Assembly (NCBI GenBank): GCA_024636855.1
Contig: JAGXGG010000014.1
Span: 1-39,895 of the forward strand
Direction: 5' to 3'
Length of the DNA: 39,895 bases
Source: Ignavibacteriota bacterium
GTDB taxonomy: Bacteria > Bacteroidota > Ignavibacteria > Kapaibacteriales > UBA2268
Positions 19,301 through 28,449 of the stretch are shown piece after piece. The notes under the pieces are model-generated. The model was not told where the DNA came from. It searched no databases and saw nothing but the letters and a program-made list of their open reading frames with translations. Position numbers and translations under genes: made by a program. Position 1 is the first letter of the stretch. Every line of letters begins with the position of its first letter.

Positions 19301-19499
19301 TAAGCACATCGAAAATCTTTCCTATCATTAGGAAGAGGGGTGCTCCCGGAGGGTGAGGTACTTGCTGCCAAATAGCAGCAGCAGAGAACTCGCCACAATC
19401 CCAGAAGGGAACGCTGTCTTGGACTGTTAATCCGAAAACTACCATTGCCGTAGCGAATGACAATAATGCAAATAAACGGTGTAAATTTTTGTTATCCAT
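16344..19499 (-). CDS. DUF2723 membrane glycosyltransferase (GT-C fold) with TPR C-terminus
   Basis: 1051 aa. The N-terminus shows the DUF2723 hallmark: a first membrane helix, then DSVPFWDCGEFSAAA and the loop QVPHPPGAPLFLMIGK. About ten further hydrophobic helices follow up to about residue 570. This resembles GT-C enzymes that use lipid-linked sugars, such as protein O-mannosyltransferases, with the acidic D/E pair in the first periplasmic loop. The middle contains NGDNDTFPVWY, then a soluble half ending in TPR-like helices (residues 800-1010). Inferred: inner-membrane enzyme transferring sugars to exported proteins or glycans, with TPRs facing the periplasm. The family is widespread in Bacteroidota, but its substrate is not firmly known. 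It is a single gene with its own terminator. Confidence 0.88.
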   Translation of the reverse strand: MDNKNLHRLFALLSFATAMVVFGLTVQDSVPFWDCGEFSAAAIWQQVPHPPGAPLFLMIGKIFDVLIPFGDPGWKINMASATSSAFAVLFLYLITVMAIKNFRKEAISSFGDALAVYGSAFVGAAAFTFSDTFWFNAVESEVYAMSTLFVSIIIYLMMRWNEEADNPGHERFLLLIAYLIGLSTGVHLLPILAIFSIVFLVYLRKYKTTFGGLMITGILSLVIFFIIYPFIVKWIPALLAGHSPGRNEVHQYNVNDSTALIIIALLFVFGSIGLFIWSMKNKKQMVMLASGAVVLVLLGYTTYTQILLRSNANPPMNENSPKEFGDLASYLGREQYGDDASWPRRIKTEERFTRNYLSKDANGEYIYGEWYPPSRERVETSDGQAVTKPVWNKVNFGGEMAYLWKYQMGHMYWRYFGWNFIGKNSDEQDAGVAFLDKTNPEIEVLNDLNGYASEFPIRFFALPLIFGLIGFFFHFKEDRRMAVLHLVIFLMMGVLAAVAQQQQDPQPRERDYFYTGSFMMWCMWIGIGVYSLIMNLSKKKVQAGIAGAIVGVSTILVPVNMAVGGWNTHDRTGNYLPFDYSYNLLQSAEEGAIIFTNGDNDTFPVWYIQDVMGVRRDVRIVNLSLGNTLWYVYQLKNMQPWGADKIPLTFPDESLLVDEIDPRALSYDFGEAFNLEIPVKREILAKYTDDQDILARGTFKAIFKGQDYGEQGGKQMYLFRVQDKLIRDILEQLKFEKPIYFSTTVGPDAYAGLEEFFRYEGMLMRVCPVPQKTSVGDKINIDVMAEILLNVNNTDEYSKTPKREFKMRNLNDPGVYFDPVHRRLMNSYRQLYTMLATSYISMRNDNDKAIATLDLMNKNISPTVFPMEYDMLYRMSQLYSDAGAKDQAKIYAKLGVERANKIITNENLRPDIVQYEVGNRYLGPHRYSAELYKVMGDYQGAIDVTNKLKGKVEVLEEQMRGRQGYESQYERVRSNLIDALVTIDELEIAKLEYEGKNAEAMKLIQDKMATYSSDNTQVSNTLGALLNRRYIEIQQKSSSDTIAAQNAPTGN

Positions 19500-19716
19500 A
19501 CTCTAAACCTTAATTAATATTATATTCATCGGTGAAATAAAACTTCAAATTTAACAAAACCCTATGTTTAAATAAAGCTACTTTTTAAATTGGCTTTACG
19601 TGACAAACATTTATTTTGTTCTAATTCTGATAATGTGGAATAAATTTATTTTAAATATACCAACAAATCAACTATATTTATAAGATTGTTTTTTAACATT
19701 TTTTAGGAGTTTTAAT

Positions 19717-20262
19717 ATGAAAAAAGTAATAATAAGTTTTGTTGTTGCACTTTTCCTTGCTGCAACCATTGGTGCGTCTGCACAGAATGAGAAAAAATCT
19801 GCTCTTCCTTTTGAGAAAGTTGGGCTGGGTGTAAAAGTATTTAATGATGCTTATGGGTTTAGTTTTGCTTATGCGATCCAAGAAAATATACACATTGGAA
19901 CTTCATTCGGAGCAAGTTATTTATCGGGTTATACTAAAAATGTAGGTAATAATAAAGTAGACGTAGATGGTGGTGTTCAATTCTCATTCGGGCCATATTT
20001 TAGATATATTTTTGATAATATGGGAAATATGTTTCCATATGCAGAAGTAAATTTTTCTTTTAGTGAAGTCCCAACTTCTTCAGTTGTAGCAGGGCAAAGT
20101 CAGTCAAGCAGTTCAGCAAATATTGAACTTGGTGGCTTATGGTTCCCATTCCCTACTGTTTCTATTAAAGGTGGAATAAGAGTTATTAGCTTAGATATTG
20201 ACAAAAGTCAATTAGGATTTGGTGTTGGTGCTCCTTTCATCGGTATCGATTGGTGGATGTAA
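19717..20262 (+). CDS. Small outer-membrane beta-barrel-like protein
   Basis: 181 aa. The signal peptide is clear (MKKVIISFVVALFLAATIGASAQ), with cleavage after SAQ. The mature part alternates polar and hydrophobic residues with many Gly and aromatics (IHIGTSFGASYLSGY, VQFSFGPYFRYIF, FPYAEVNFSFSEV, IKGGIRVISLDI), which suits an eight-strand barrel similar in size to OmpX/OmpW-like proteins. An AGGAG ribosome binding site sits 7 nt before the ATG at 19717, one of the best in the window. It is followed by its own terminator. Specific function unknown. Confidence 0.72.
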   Translation: MKKVIISFVVALFLAATIGASAQNEKKSALPFEKVGLGVKVFNDAYGFSFAYAIQENIHIGTSFGASYLSGYTKNVGNNKVDVDGGVQFSFGPYFRYIFDNMGNMFPYAEVNFSFSEVPTSSVVAGQSQSSSSANIELGGLWFPFPTVSIKGGIRVISLDIDKSQLGFGVGAPFIGIDWWM

Positions 20263-20295
20263 TATAATCCTCAATTATTCTGTATGTTTTTATGA

Positions 20296-20322
20296 AGTCA
20301 AGATTTAATCTTGGCTTTTTTT
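20296..20322 (+). terminator. Intrinsic terminator after the small barrel gene
   Basis: A 9-bp stem (20296-20304 with 20308-20316, one G-T pair) has a 3-nt loop and is followed by seven T. It lies 33 nt after the stop of the barrel gene and before the tiny membrane protein gene. Confidence 0.85.
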
Positions 20323-20375
20323 ATTTGCATAATTCAAAAATTAGTTGCATTTTAACAAAAACAATTGAGGTAAAT

Positions 20376-20537
20376 ATGACAGATGTTACAGCATTAGTAC
20401 TTGGTATATTAGTAGTTTTAGTAATACCAGCTATTTACTTAGGTAAGAAAGCAAAAGATGCCCAAGAAAAAGAGTACAAAAAAGAAATAGCACTAACCAG
20501 AAAATATAGAAATAGAAGAAGAAACAAAAAGAAGTAG
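20376..20537 (+). CDS. Tiny single-span membrane protein with basic tail
   Basis: 53 aa with the start chosen at 20376, where TTGAGG precedes the ATG by five bases. A longer reading from 20292 would run through the upstream terminator and is unlikely. Residues 5-22 form one hydrophobic helix (TALVLGILVVLVIPAIYL). The rest is highly charged and ends in a run of Arg, Asn and Lys (RNRRRNKKK), so the tail probably lies in the cytoplasm and may touch nucleic acid or lipid headgroups. No family is recognised. It ends 14 nt from the stop of the convergent histidine kinase gene. Confidence 0.6.
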   Translation: MTDVTALVLGILVVLVIPAIYLGKKAKDAQEKEYKKEIALTRKYRNRRRNKKK

Positions 20538-20551
20538 ATCGGAATTCAATT

Positions 20552-22417
20552 CTATTTATCTTTGGGTAATATAATTGAGAAGGTAGTTCCTTTGCCTTCT
20601 TGACTTTCTAAGGTGACTTGACCACCTGTCATCTCGATGAATTCTTTAGTTATTTTGAGACCCAAACCAGAACCTTTCTCGTTATTAGTACCAAGGGTTG
20701 TACTTGCATTACCTCTAAGTATCTCCTTTTGTATAACTTTAGTTATACCAACGCCAGTATCTACAACATCTATTCTAATATCACCATTATAACTAGCGGT
20801 TCTTACAACTACTTTGTGACCTCTATTACTAAACTTAATCGAATTGGAGATTAGATTTCTAATAGCAGTGCTTAATAAAGTGTAATCGGCTTTAATATCT
20901 ATATTCTCTGTATAGTCAGTACTAGTCACTAACTCAATATCTTTATCATTTGCAAAAGGACTAAGTATGTCAATACATTCAGATACTATACTATTTAGAT
21001 TCAATGGTTCAGGATTGTTTTCCATATTCCCAACTTGGGTACGTGACCAAAGTAAAATATTATCAACCAAAGTTAGTAGTTGTTTTGAAGATACATTCAG
21101 CTGGTCTAGAGTTGTGTCTCTTTCTGCTTCATCCATATCATTGGCATACATTTTCATTAGATTACTTAGATTACTTATGTTATAAAGTGGAGCTTTTAAA
21201 TCATGAGATATGAGTGTGAAAAATTTATTTTTCTCATCAGATAATCTTTCAAGGTCATCGTTGTACTTTCTAAGTTCTATTGAAAGAGACTTGTTCTCAG
21301 AAAATTTTCTGAAATAAATAAATATTAGGATACCTACTACCACTAAAGAAGTTGCTAATAGGATGATTAGATAATATTGTATAGTATTAGCTTCACTTAA
21401 TTTTTCTAAATTTCTGTCTTTATTTCTTATTTCAAAATCCTTTTCTAAGCTAGTAATTTTATCGGAAGTCTCTTCATTTATCAGCTTAGTTTTGATATCA
21501 TGATGTTTTTTGAAAGCTACAAGAGAATTCTCAAAATCTTTCTTTTCTTTATAATAGTCCGATAGATTATAATAAGTATCTGATTCTAAAAGCTCACTCT
21601 TTATTTCAATAGAAATGGTCAATGCTTTTCTTAAATCATTTTCTACCTCGTCTAATAACCCCAATTTCATTTTAAGAACTGATAAATTGTTGATTATATT
21701 AGCTATTTCCCATTTGTTATTTAAATTTATAGCCAAAGCATACGCTTGATTATAATATCCAAGAGCCCGTTTCAAATTCCCTAACTCAGATTGCAGCATA
21801 CCCAAATTGTTGAAAGAGCTAACTAGTCCTGCACTATCTTTCAAATCTCTACTGATAAGCATAGATTTGTGTATATAGTTGAAAGAGCTATCTAATAGGT
21901 TACCTCTCCAGTAGACAATACCAATATTATTAAGAGCATTACTTAAAGCAAGAGAGTCATTAAGATTAAGAGCAATTTGATATGACTTATTATAATATTT
22001 TAAAGCAATTTCGTTTTGTCCATATTGAAGATATGATGAGCCCAAATAATTTAGACAATTAGATTGCCATTTCTTATTATCTGTTTCTTTAGCTATTTCT
22101 AATCCATTAAGAAAATTTTCTAATGCCTTATCCAAACTATCAATAGAACGATAAGTAATTCCTAGTTTCGTATATGACTGGATTAGATAAGTTTTATCTT
22201 CAATATTTTTTGACAAAGTAATTGCATTCTTTGCGTTTTTTATGCTAGAATACGAATCGGTTTCTCTTTGAATAGTTGACAATCTTAGTAATGCTTTCAC
22301 CTTATCTTCATTAGTAGAATTACTATGATATATTTTCATCAAACTATCTTTCTCACCACTAACCGTAATGTAAGGTATTAAGTAGATGATAAATATTAAG
22401 AATATGGCTTTTCTCAA
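20552..22417 (-). CDS. TPR sensor histidine kinase without a neighbouring response regulator
   Basis: 621 aa. A signal-anchor or signal peptide (1-20) is followed by about seven TPR units (residues 40-310, for example KALENFLNGLEIAKE and IALKYYNKSYQIAL). Then come a short coiled coil, one membrane helix (about 347-369), a second coiled coil and the kinase core. The HisKA H-box is LISHDLKAPL with His405. The HATPase has the N-box NLISNSIKFS, G1 DTGVGI and G2 GSGLGL. This is the Bacteroidota-type architecture with a periplasmic TPR sensor. It lacks a receiver or DNA-binding domain, and no response regulator lies nearby, so its partner must be elsewhere. The signal is unknown. Confidence 0.9.
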   Translation of the reverse strand: MRKAIFLIFIIYLIPYITVSGEKDSLMKIYHSNSTNEDKVKALLRLSTIQRETDSYSSIKNAKNAITLSKNIEDKTYLIQSYTKLGITYRSIDSLDKALENFLNGLEIAKETDNKKWQSNCLNYLGSSYLQYGQNEIALKYYNKSYQIALNLNDSLALSNALNNIGIVYWRGNLLDSSFNYIHKSMLISRDLKDSAGLVSSFNNLGMLQSELGNLKRALGYYNQAYALAINLNNKWEIANIINNLSVLKMKLGLLDEVENDLRKALTISIEIKSELLESDTYYNLSDYYKEKKDFENSLVAFKKHHDIKTKLINEETSDKITSLEKDFEIRNKDRNLEKLSEANTIQYYLIILLATSLVVVGILIFIYFRKFSENKSLSIELRKYNDDLERLSDEKNKFFTLISHDLKAPLYNISNLSNLMKMYANDMDEAERDTTLDQLNVSSKQLLTLVDNILLWSRTQVGNMENNPEPLNLNSIVSECIDILSPFANDKDIELVTSTDYTENIDIKADYTLLSTAIRNLISNSIKFSNRGHKVVVRTASYNGDIRIDVVDTGVGITKVIQKEILRGNASTTLGTNNEKGSGLGLKITKEFIEMTGGQVTLESQEGKGTTFSIILPKDK

Positions 22418-22642
22418 GCGAAATTTCCGGGGTTTTAAGATTATTATTATTCAAGTTAATTAAATACTAATGATATATAAAGAGATAAAAGAATAATTTT
22501 AAATCATTGTATTGTTAATGTAACTATTCTTTGAGTTAATTGTTAAACTAGTGAGACTATAACGAAATTTAAAATTGTATTAGATTAGAATTACAAAATT
22601 GACTAAATTGAGAATTATTTAAAATTAAAATTGGTACGAAAA

Positions 22643-25600
22643 ATGAAAAAACTACTACTACTAATGATTATTTGTTTGATTTCTTATACAACGTATTCGA
22701 ATGAAACAGTGGTAAAAGTAAAAGCTCCTGGGTACAAAGGGGTTAATGTATTGAAAGCAAATAAATCTGATCTTGTCTATGTCGGTACCTGGGGAGATGG
22801 TATATATACTTCCTCTAATGGTGGGCAAGCATTCCAGACAAAGAATAATGGGCTTAATAATCTTTACATAAATGATATAGCCTTTGACAGTAAAGGTACA
22901 GCATATATAGGTACTCAGGGTGATGGTATATATGTCACTAAAAATGATGGAAATTTATGGACTAAACTGTCTTTCGATTCTAGTATGAATGTTACATCCA
23001 TTTATGTAAGTAGATTCAATGATAATACTATTTATGTTGGTACCTATGGTTCTGGATTATTCGTATCTGAAGATGCAGGTGCTACTTGGGCTTCATTAAA
23101 CAGATCGAAAGATAATAATGGACAAAATGTAGTATTGGAATCTAGACATATAACGGCGATTGCAGTTACAGTTGATTCTACTTTACTAGTTGGGTCTTAT
23201 GGCGATGGTGTATATAGATCTACTGATAAAGGAGATAATTGGAGAAGAGCAAATTCTGGAACAAATAATACGAAATTCATCAATCAGATTTCTGTAATTA
23301 GTAAAGACATAATCCTAATGGCTACAAATGACAAAGGATTGATGGAATCTAATAATGATGCATTACAATGGACAAAATATGAACCAGAAGCAGATTCGTT
23401 AAAAGATAATGGTATTACATGCTTTGAATATACTAGCGAAGGAGCTGTAGTTGGTACTAGAGAGAATGGTATTTGGTATTATAACCCTCTTCCATTTACT
23501 GAGTGGTTACCTTCTGTACTAAGAAATTTTGGTGTGGTAGATATTACTCAATTATCAAACGGTACTCTATTAGCTTATGATTTTGATAGAGGTTTAACTA
23601 AGAGTACTAACAAAGGTAAAAATTGGGATTATGTATCATTAGAAACATTTGGTGTTAAGAGTTATGTTGCAAATGTAGGGAATGAATTTGTAATCAATGT
23701 AAATGACAAGATGTATACTTCATCTGACTTAGGATTGAACTGGACTGAATTGAGTAACTACCCTGGTGGTATGGTTAATAATTTAAAGTTTATGAATGGT
23801 AGATTGATAGGTCTTAATAATAATAATGCTCTAATCTCTACTGACAAAGGTAATACGTGGACTTCAATTACGCCTGGAGATGGTGATGACACAGTAATGG
23901 ATTTAGTTGTAGCCCCTGACGGTACTATCTACGTGGCATTATTATTTTTTCAAGATGGTATGCCACCTACAGCAAGGCAAGAATTGCACAAATCGACTAA
24001 TGGCGGAGCAAATTGGACTAGAATACAGAATTATGCAGATGACGCTGTTGGTGGATGTCTACTAGATGTTGATGCGAATAATAATGTATACTTCTTCAGA
24101 CCAGATGCACAATTAGCTAATAAACTATACAAATCTACAGATGGTGGAGCTACATTTGCAAATACTGGTTATAATCTAAATAAAACTATAAATAAAATAA
24201 ATTCAGCTTTCGGTAATGTATATATTGGGACTTACGAAGGCTTATACATATCGAAGAATAATGGGACGAGTTTTACTAAAATGGATATTCCAATAGCAGC
24301 AAGAGATTTTGGACAATCACAACCTAATCAATCAGTTGCTTCTTTTGTTGTTGCATCTGCAAACGAACTTTACGTTGGATTGAGCCAACATTGGGGTGTT
24401 TATCATACAACTAACGGTGGGGTAGAGTGGGATTCGCTTCAATCTGGTTATCATACCGGTAGAATATATGGTATGGCTGTCAATTCTGATACGGATCTCC
24501 TTTTTGCTAGTAATTTACTTTATAAATACTTGAATAAAAATAGAATGGGTGTGCCACAGTTAGCAACACCGCTTAATAATGCTTTGAACCAACCACTCGA
24601 TTTATCATTTGATTGGAGTATTTCTGGTAAAGCTGATTTATATAATTTCCAAATTTCTGCAAACAAGAGCTTCACATTCTCTTATGAAGATATTATAACT
24701 TCTGATACATACTATGACATATTCTATAACCTTAGTCCAAATACTAAGTACTTCTGGAGAGTTAGAGGTAAAACTGGTGGAGTTTATAGTAACTGGTCCA
24801 TAGTTAACGAATTTACTACATTATTTGGACCACCTACACTAATTGAGCCTGTGAAAGATACTATATCAGTATCACATACACCAACTTTCTTGTGGTCTTC
24901 AGTTGAAGATGCTGAGAAGTACAAATTAATAATAGCAACTGATGAAGCATTAACTAATGTTGTGCTTACTAAATCTGGATTAACTGACACTACTTATACT
25001 CTTACTAATAATGAAAAGTTAACAGCATTAACTAATTACTATTGGGTAGCTGTAGTCGAAGGATCTGACGGAAGTCAAGGTCAACTTTCAGAGGTTTGGA
25101 AATTTAGAACAGTGCTAGCTGCACCAATTCTTTCGTTACCGGCTAATAATTCTGTTAATCAACCAGAATCGGTTATCTTCACTTGGTTGAAAGTAGATGA
25201 AGCTGTTGATTATCAGATTCAAATTTCACGCCTTGCGGATTTCACGATTGTAGCACAAGATAATCAAACACTAGGTGCTCTACAACAGCCTCTTTCTGAT
25301 TTGCAAACGAATGCAAATTACTATTGGAGAGTTAGAGCAACAGATACAAATGAAGTAAAAGGCCCATGGTCAGAAATATGGACATTCAAAACTGGTCAAG
25401 AAAGACCTATACATATAAGCCCTGCTAATAATAGCGGTGGTCATCAAGCTCCTGTTCTTTTAGATTGGTCAGAAGTAAAAGGGTATAAGTATGATTTACA
25501 AGTATCGCTAAAACCAGAATTCACTGGTCCTTTTGTTGTAGAACAATCAGAATTACCAGAGCACAAGTTTGAACTAACTTCAGTAGAAACAAACAAGACA

Positions 25601-26236
25601 TATTATTGGAGAGTTAGAGCAGTATTGAACGATACGCTTAGCCCTTGGACTGAGCCATGGAATTTCTCTACTGGTCTTGCTAGAACTGTACTATTGGCTC
25701 CGACTAATGGTGCTGTAGATTTGGATAAGAAATCAATTCTATTCAAATGGGAACCTACTACAGGAGCAAATTCTTATAAATTACAAGTATCGAAAAATGA
25801 TAGTTTCACTAACTTGTTTTTCAATGACTCGAATATAACTACTAGCTCTAAAGATTTATATGATCTGGAAGATGATCAAACATACTATTGGAGAGTAATG
25901 GCATTTGATGGCGAACTTGGAAACGATTGGTCAGAAGTATGGTCATTCACGACTGAGCAAGATCCTATTGGCTCAGTACTATCTGCTTCAGAATCGGGCA
26001 TATCAATATATCCGAATCCTGCAAGCGAAGAAGTAACTATCAATATACCACTAGAACTAGCTCAGAATATAGATAAAGCAACTCTCATCAGTCAAACTGG
26101 ACAAGAGTTAAGAACAGTAAGTATTAATACTTCTATTCAACAGCTTAGTCTAGCCGATCTGACGAGTGGTACTTATTATCTAATCCTCGAAGGAAAAGGA
26201 GATAGATATATGTTTAAACTCAATAAAATAAAATAA
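22643..26236 (+). CDS. Large secreted Asp-box propeller plus fibronectin-like protein with T9SS sorting domain
   Basis: 1197 aa. I chose the ATG at 22643 because a signal peptide (MKKLLLLMIICLISYTTYS) starts there; an in-frame TTG lies four codons earlier. Residues about 40-630 hold eleven Asp-box/BNR-type turns (STDKGDNWRR, STDKGNTWTS, STNGGANWTR, STDGGATFAN and others), as in sortilin-like or sialidase-like propellers. Residues about 640-1110 hold five similar fibronectin III-like units, each ending near 'YYWRVRA... WSEVWxFxT'. The last 80 residues (ISIYPNPASEEVTINI, SGTYYLIL) are a T9SS type A sorting domain. Inferred: surface-attached or secreted adhesion/binding protein. No sialidase active site was identified, so an enzyme role is not claimed. 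Confidence 0.85.
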   Translation: MKKLLLLMIICLISYTTYSNETVVKVKAPGYKGVNVLKANKSDLVYVGTWGDGIYTSSNGGQAFQTKNNGLNNLYINDIAFDSKGTAYIGTQGDGIYVTKNDGNLWTKLSFDSSMNVTSIYVSRFNDNTIYVGTYGSGLFVSEDAGATWASLNRSKDNNGQNVVLESRHITAIAVTVDSTLLVGSYGDGVYRSTDKGDNWRRANSGTNNTKFINQISVISKDIILMATNDKGLMESNNDALQWTKYEPEADSLKDNGITCFEYTSEGAVVGTRENGIWYYNPLPFTEWLPSVLRNFGVVDITQLSNGTLLAYDFDRGLTKSTNKGKNWDYVSLETFGVKSYVANVGNEFVINVNDKMYTSSDLGLNWTELSNYPGGMVNNLKFMNGRLIGLNNNNALISTDKGNTWTSITPGDGDDTVMDLVVAPDGTIYVALLFFQDGMPPTARQELHKSTNGGANWTRIQNYADDAVGGCLLDVDANNNVYFFRPDAQLANKLYKSTDGGATFANTGYNLNKTINKINSAFGNVYIGTYEGLYISKNNGTSFTKMDIPIAARDFGQSQPNQSVASFVVASANELYVGLSQHWGVYHTTNGGVEWDSLQSGYHTGRIYGMAVNSDTDLLFASNLLYKYLNKNRMGVPQLATPLNNALNQPLDLSFDWSISGKADLYNFQISANKSFTFSYEDIITSDTYYDIFYNLSPNTKYFWRVRGKTGGVYSNWSIVNEFTTLFGPPTLIEPVKDTISVSHTPTFLWSSVEDAEKYKLIIATDEALTNVVLTKSGLTDTTYTLTNNEKLTALTNYYWVAVVEGSDGSQGQLSEVWKFRTVLAAPILSLPANNSVNQPESVIFTWLKVDEAVDYQIQISRLADFTIVAQDNQTLGALQQPLSDLQTNANYYWRVRATDTNEVKGPWSEIWTFKTGQERPIHISPANNSGGHQAPVLLDWSEVKGYKYDLQVSLKPEFTGPFVVEQSELPEHKFELTSVETNKTYYWRVRAVLNDTLSPWTEPWNFSTGLARTVLLAPTNGAVDLDKKSILFKWEPTTGANSYKLQVSKNDSFTNLFFNDSNITTSSKDLYDLEDDQTYYWRVMAFDGELGNDWSEVWSFTTEQDPIGSVLSASESGISIYPNPASEEVTINIPLELAQNIDKATLISQTGQELRTVSINTSIQQLSLADLTSGTYYLILEGKGDRYMFKLNKIK

Positions 26237-26245
26237 ATATCAATA

Positions 26246-26276
26246 AAAAAGCTCTATAGTAATATAGAGCTTTTTT
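26246..26276 (+). terminator. Intrinsic terminator after the Asp-box protein gene
   Basis: Stem GCTCTATA (26251-26258) with TATAGAGC (26263-26270), loop GTAA, flanked by A on the left and six T on the right. It begins about 10 nt after the stop codon. Confidence 0.9.
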
Positions 26277-26324
26277 ATTACAATAATATTTGTTAATTTA
26301 AGCAATAATAAACACGATACTTTT

Positions 26325-27059
26325 TTGAGAAAACTTACATACATATTACTTATAGCTGCTTTACTCCCATTTGTTGGGTGTGAGAATGCTTTAGGTCCTC
26401 AATATGAAGAAACTTTACAAGTAAAAACAGAAACGAAATGGCGCGTCTCTACAGTTGACAATCATAAAATAAGTAAAGTATCTTACAAAGTATTCAATTC
26501 TAAAGGTGATATTATCTCCAAAATAGAATATAATCAAAATGGTGTGCTTCAATCCAAATCTGAGTTTAGCTATAAAAATGGTAATAGTTCAGAACAAGAA
26601 ATTCGGTTCTCTAATGGAGATACAGCTGATATATTTCTTCATGAATATGAGATAAAGAATGGTAATATTGTCAGCAAAAAGACTACTAATAAAGCTGGTG
26701 AAGTACTAGACAACGAACAACTCATATATGACATAAATGGAAACCTTACTGAGATTGTTAGATGCGAAGGTACAGATGGATGTGATAATAGAACTAAGTT
26801 TGATAACCAATATGTAAATGGTAATCTAACTGTACGGTATACTTTTGAAAACGATGGCTCTATCGCGCAAAAAGATAGTATAGTATACAATGTTAATGAC
26901 AATTATTTTGAGAAAATAACTTCTGATAATAACGGCAATATATTTTTTATTACTGGATATTCGATTTATAATGATGGAAGAATAGAGTCAGAAGTAATAA
27001 AAAATAATAGTGGAACAATAGTCGAGAAATTTATATACGAGTATACTTATTTCGAGTAA
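26325..27059 (+). CDS. Lipoprotein with repeated strand-turn (YD/MORN-like) units
   Basis: 244 aa. The N-terminus MRKLTYILLIAALLPFVGC is a lipoprotein signal with lipobox FVGC, so Cys19 should be lipid-modified. The start is TTG at 26325; the frame upstream is open back to a stop at 26265 and contains no ATG. The body repeats a 'N.NG..v..yeY.nG' pattern (YNQNGVLQSKSEFSYKNGN, EYEIKNGNIVSKKT, YDINGNLTEIV, YNVNDNYFEKI), as in YD or YwqK-like repeats of surface proteins. Function unknown. Its last 29 nt overlap the end of the convergent MFS gene. Confidence 0.7.
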   Translation: MRKLTYILLIAALLPFVGCENALGPQYEETLQVKTETKWRVSTVDNHKISKVSYKVFNSKGDIISKIEYNQNGVLQSKSEFSYKNGNSSEQEIRFSNGDTADIFLHEYEIKNGNIVSKKTTNKAGEVLDNEQLIYDINGNLTEIVRCEGTDGCDNRTKFDNQYVNGNLTVRYTFENDGSIAQKDSIVYNVNDNYFEKITSDNNGNIFFITGYSIYNDGRIESEVIKNNSGTIVEKFIYEYTYFE

Positions 27060-28449
27060 TTAGATTTTTGTAAATCAGAATTCCCACCAAAGACAATAGT
27101 CCAATAATTATAAATGGTAAAAATGCAATCATAGGATTGTAATGTGCCCAAAGCGTATTTGTAACCTGTGTATCATTATATCCCAAATTCTCTTTTAATA
27201 TAGAAAGAGCAAATTCAACCTCGACATTTTGACCAAAATTAGATAGCAAGTATTTCTGTGCTAGAGTAGCCTTCTCTCCAAATTGACCATACATATAGCC
27301 ACCCAAAAGAGCACCTATAGGATAACCTATCAGATTGGAAATAAAAAGCAATCCCATGTGAGTAGATTGTTCATTTTTTAAAGAAATTCTATCGAAATAT
27401 TCTGTGAATTTTGGATTCGTGATTAATTCACCTAAAGTATATATAGCGAATCCTAGTATTAGAAAAGTACCATTTTGATATATAATACTCATTCCAAAGC
27501 CAATAACTACTAATGCTACACCTACAAAAAGAGTATTTACAATACTATATCTTTTTAACAATATAGAAAATGGCAGTAAAAGTAATAAAGTTAACCCAGT
27601 ATTTATATTATATAACCATTCGAATGAGATTCCTTTGCCTGCCCAAGTATCCATAGTGAAAGTATGGTTGAAATTGAATGAGTTGACTATATTACTTGTA
27701 TTTGACCAATCATAAATGAAATTGGGTAAGGTCTCATAGAACTGCATATATAGAACAGCAAATCCAGACATAGATATAAGCAATACGAAATTGTAGTTCC
27801 TTTTAAATACTTCAAATGTTTCTTTTAGGTTAATTTTAACACTTGATTTTGGTTTTTCAACTATTATTTCAGATTTGAATAATAGCGATAGTAAGAAAGC
27901 AACTATGTAAAGTAACCCAGCTCCAATGAAGACGTAATCCCAACCTTGTTCGCGCAGATATTTAGAGTAAGGTACTCCGAATGCGAATATAGCAAGATTG
28001 TATAGCCAAAAGTGCAGACCCCATCCAAATGAGCCATTCTGCTTATCTATAAGATTACCAATTTGCCCTTTCATCAAAGGGTTGAATATACTTACACCAA
28101 TAGATACTAGAGTAATACCCACGAGCAAGCCAGCTAGATTATGATACATCCCTATGGATAGGAATGCTATAAATAGAGTTATACAAGAAAGCAATAGAAG
28201 GAATTTCTTCTTATTACTATTGTCTATTATACTGCCTGTAAAAAGGGGGAGGCTGTTCTGTAGTAAAACCCAATATAGGTATATAATTCCTTTATCAGCT
28301 TGTGAAAATCCTAATCCACCCTCACCTTTTTGTGCAATGAAAATAGGGATTTGGATTATCAATATAAACCAAGCAGTCCTTTCCAACATGAATATAAGAT
28401 TCAGTAAGTAATACTTTCGTGGAAACTGGAATCTACTTAGAACTGACAT
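27031..28449 (-). CDS. Major facilitator superfamily transporter
   Basis: 472 aa with about 12 hydrophobic helices in two bundles separated by a polar loop (residues 205-225, EKPKSSVKINLKETFEVFK). The overall layout is MFS-like. The N-terminal region (YYLLNLIFMLERTAWFILI and a loop with DNSNKKKF, similar to the MFS loop 2-3 'G.l.Dr.g.r.') recalls the peptide/POT-like branch ('ERFSYYG' in that family), but the match is weak. The C-terminal half has a long extra segment between the last helices (about 400-440). It begins directly after the stop of the DUF1460 gene (TAA then ATG) and so is the third gene of the rnhA operon. Substrate unknown. Confidence 0.75.
   Translation of the reverse strand: MSVLSRFQFPRKYYLLNLIFMLERTAWFILIIQIPIFIAQKGEGGLGFSQADKGIIYLYWVLLQNSLPLFTGSIIDNSNKKKFLLLLSCITLFIAFLSIGMYHNLAGLLVGITLVSIGVSIFNPLMKGQIGNLIDKQNGSFGWGLHFWLYNLAIFAFGVPYSKYLREQGWDYVFIGAGLLYIVAFLLSLLFKSEIIVEKPKSSVKINLKETFEVFKRNYNFVLLISMSGFAVLYMQFYETLPNFIYDWSNTSNIVNSFNFNHTFTMDTWAGKGISFEWLYNINTGLTLLLLLPFSILLKRYSIVNTLFVGVALVVIGFGMSIIYQNGTFLILGFAIYTLGELITNPKFTEYFDRISLKNEQSTHMGLLFISNLIGYPIGALLGGYMYGQFGEKATLAQKYLLSNFGQNVEVEFALSILKENLGYNDTQVTNTLWAHYNPMIAFLPFIIIGLLSLVGILIYKNLITRNKYTRI

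Noticed and set aside
20292-20375. Longer form of the tiny membrane protein starting at 20292
   Set aside because: That start lies next to the terminator hairpin of the preceding gene and the added residues look non-coding; the ATG at 20376 has a better ribosome binding site.
22631-22642. TTG start four codons upstream of the Asp-box protein
   Set aside because: The ATG at 22643 begins a typical signal peptide directly, and TTG offers no better ribosome binding site.
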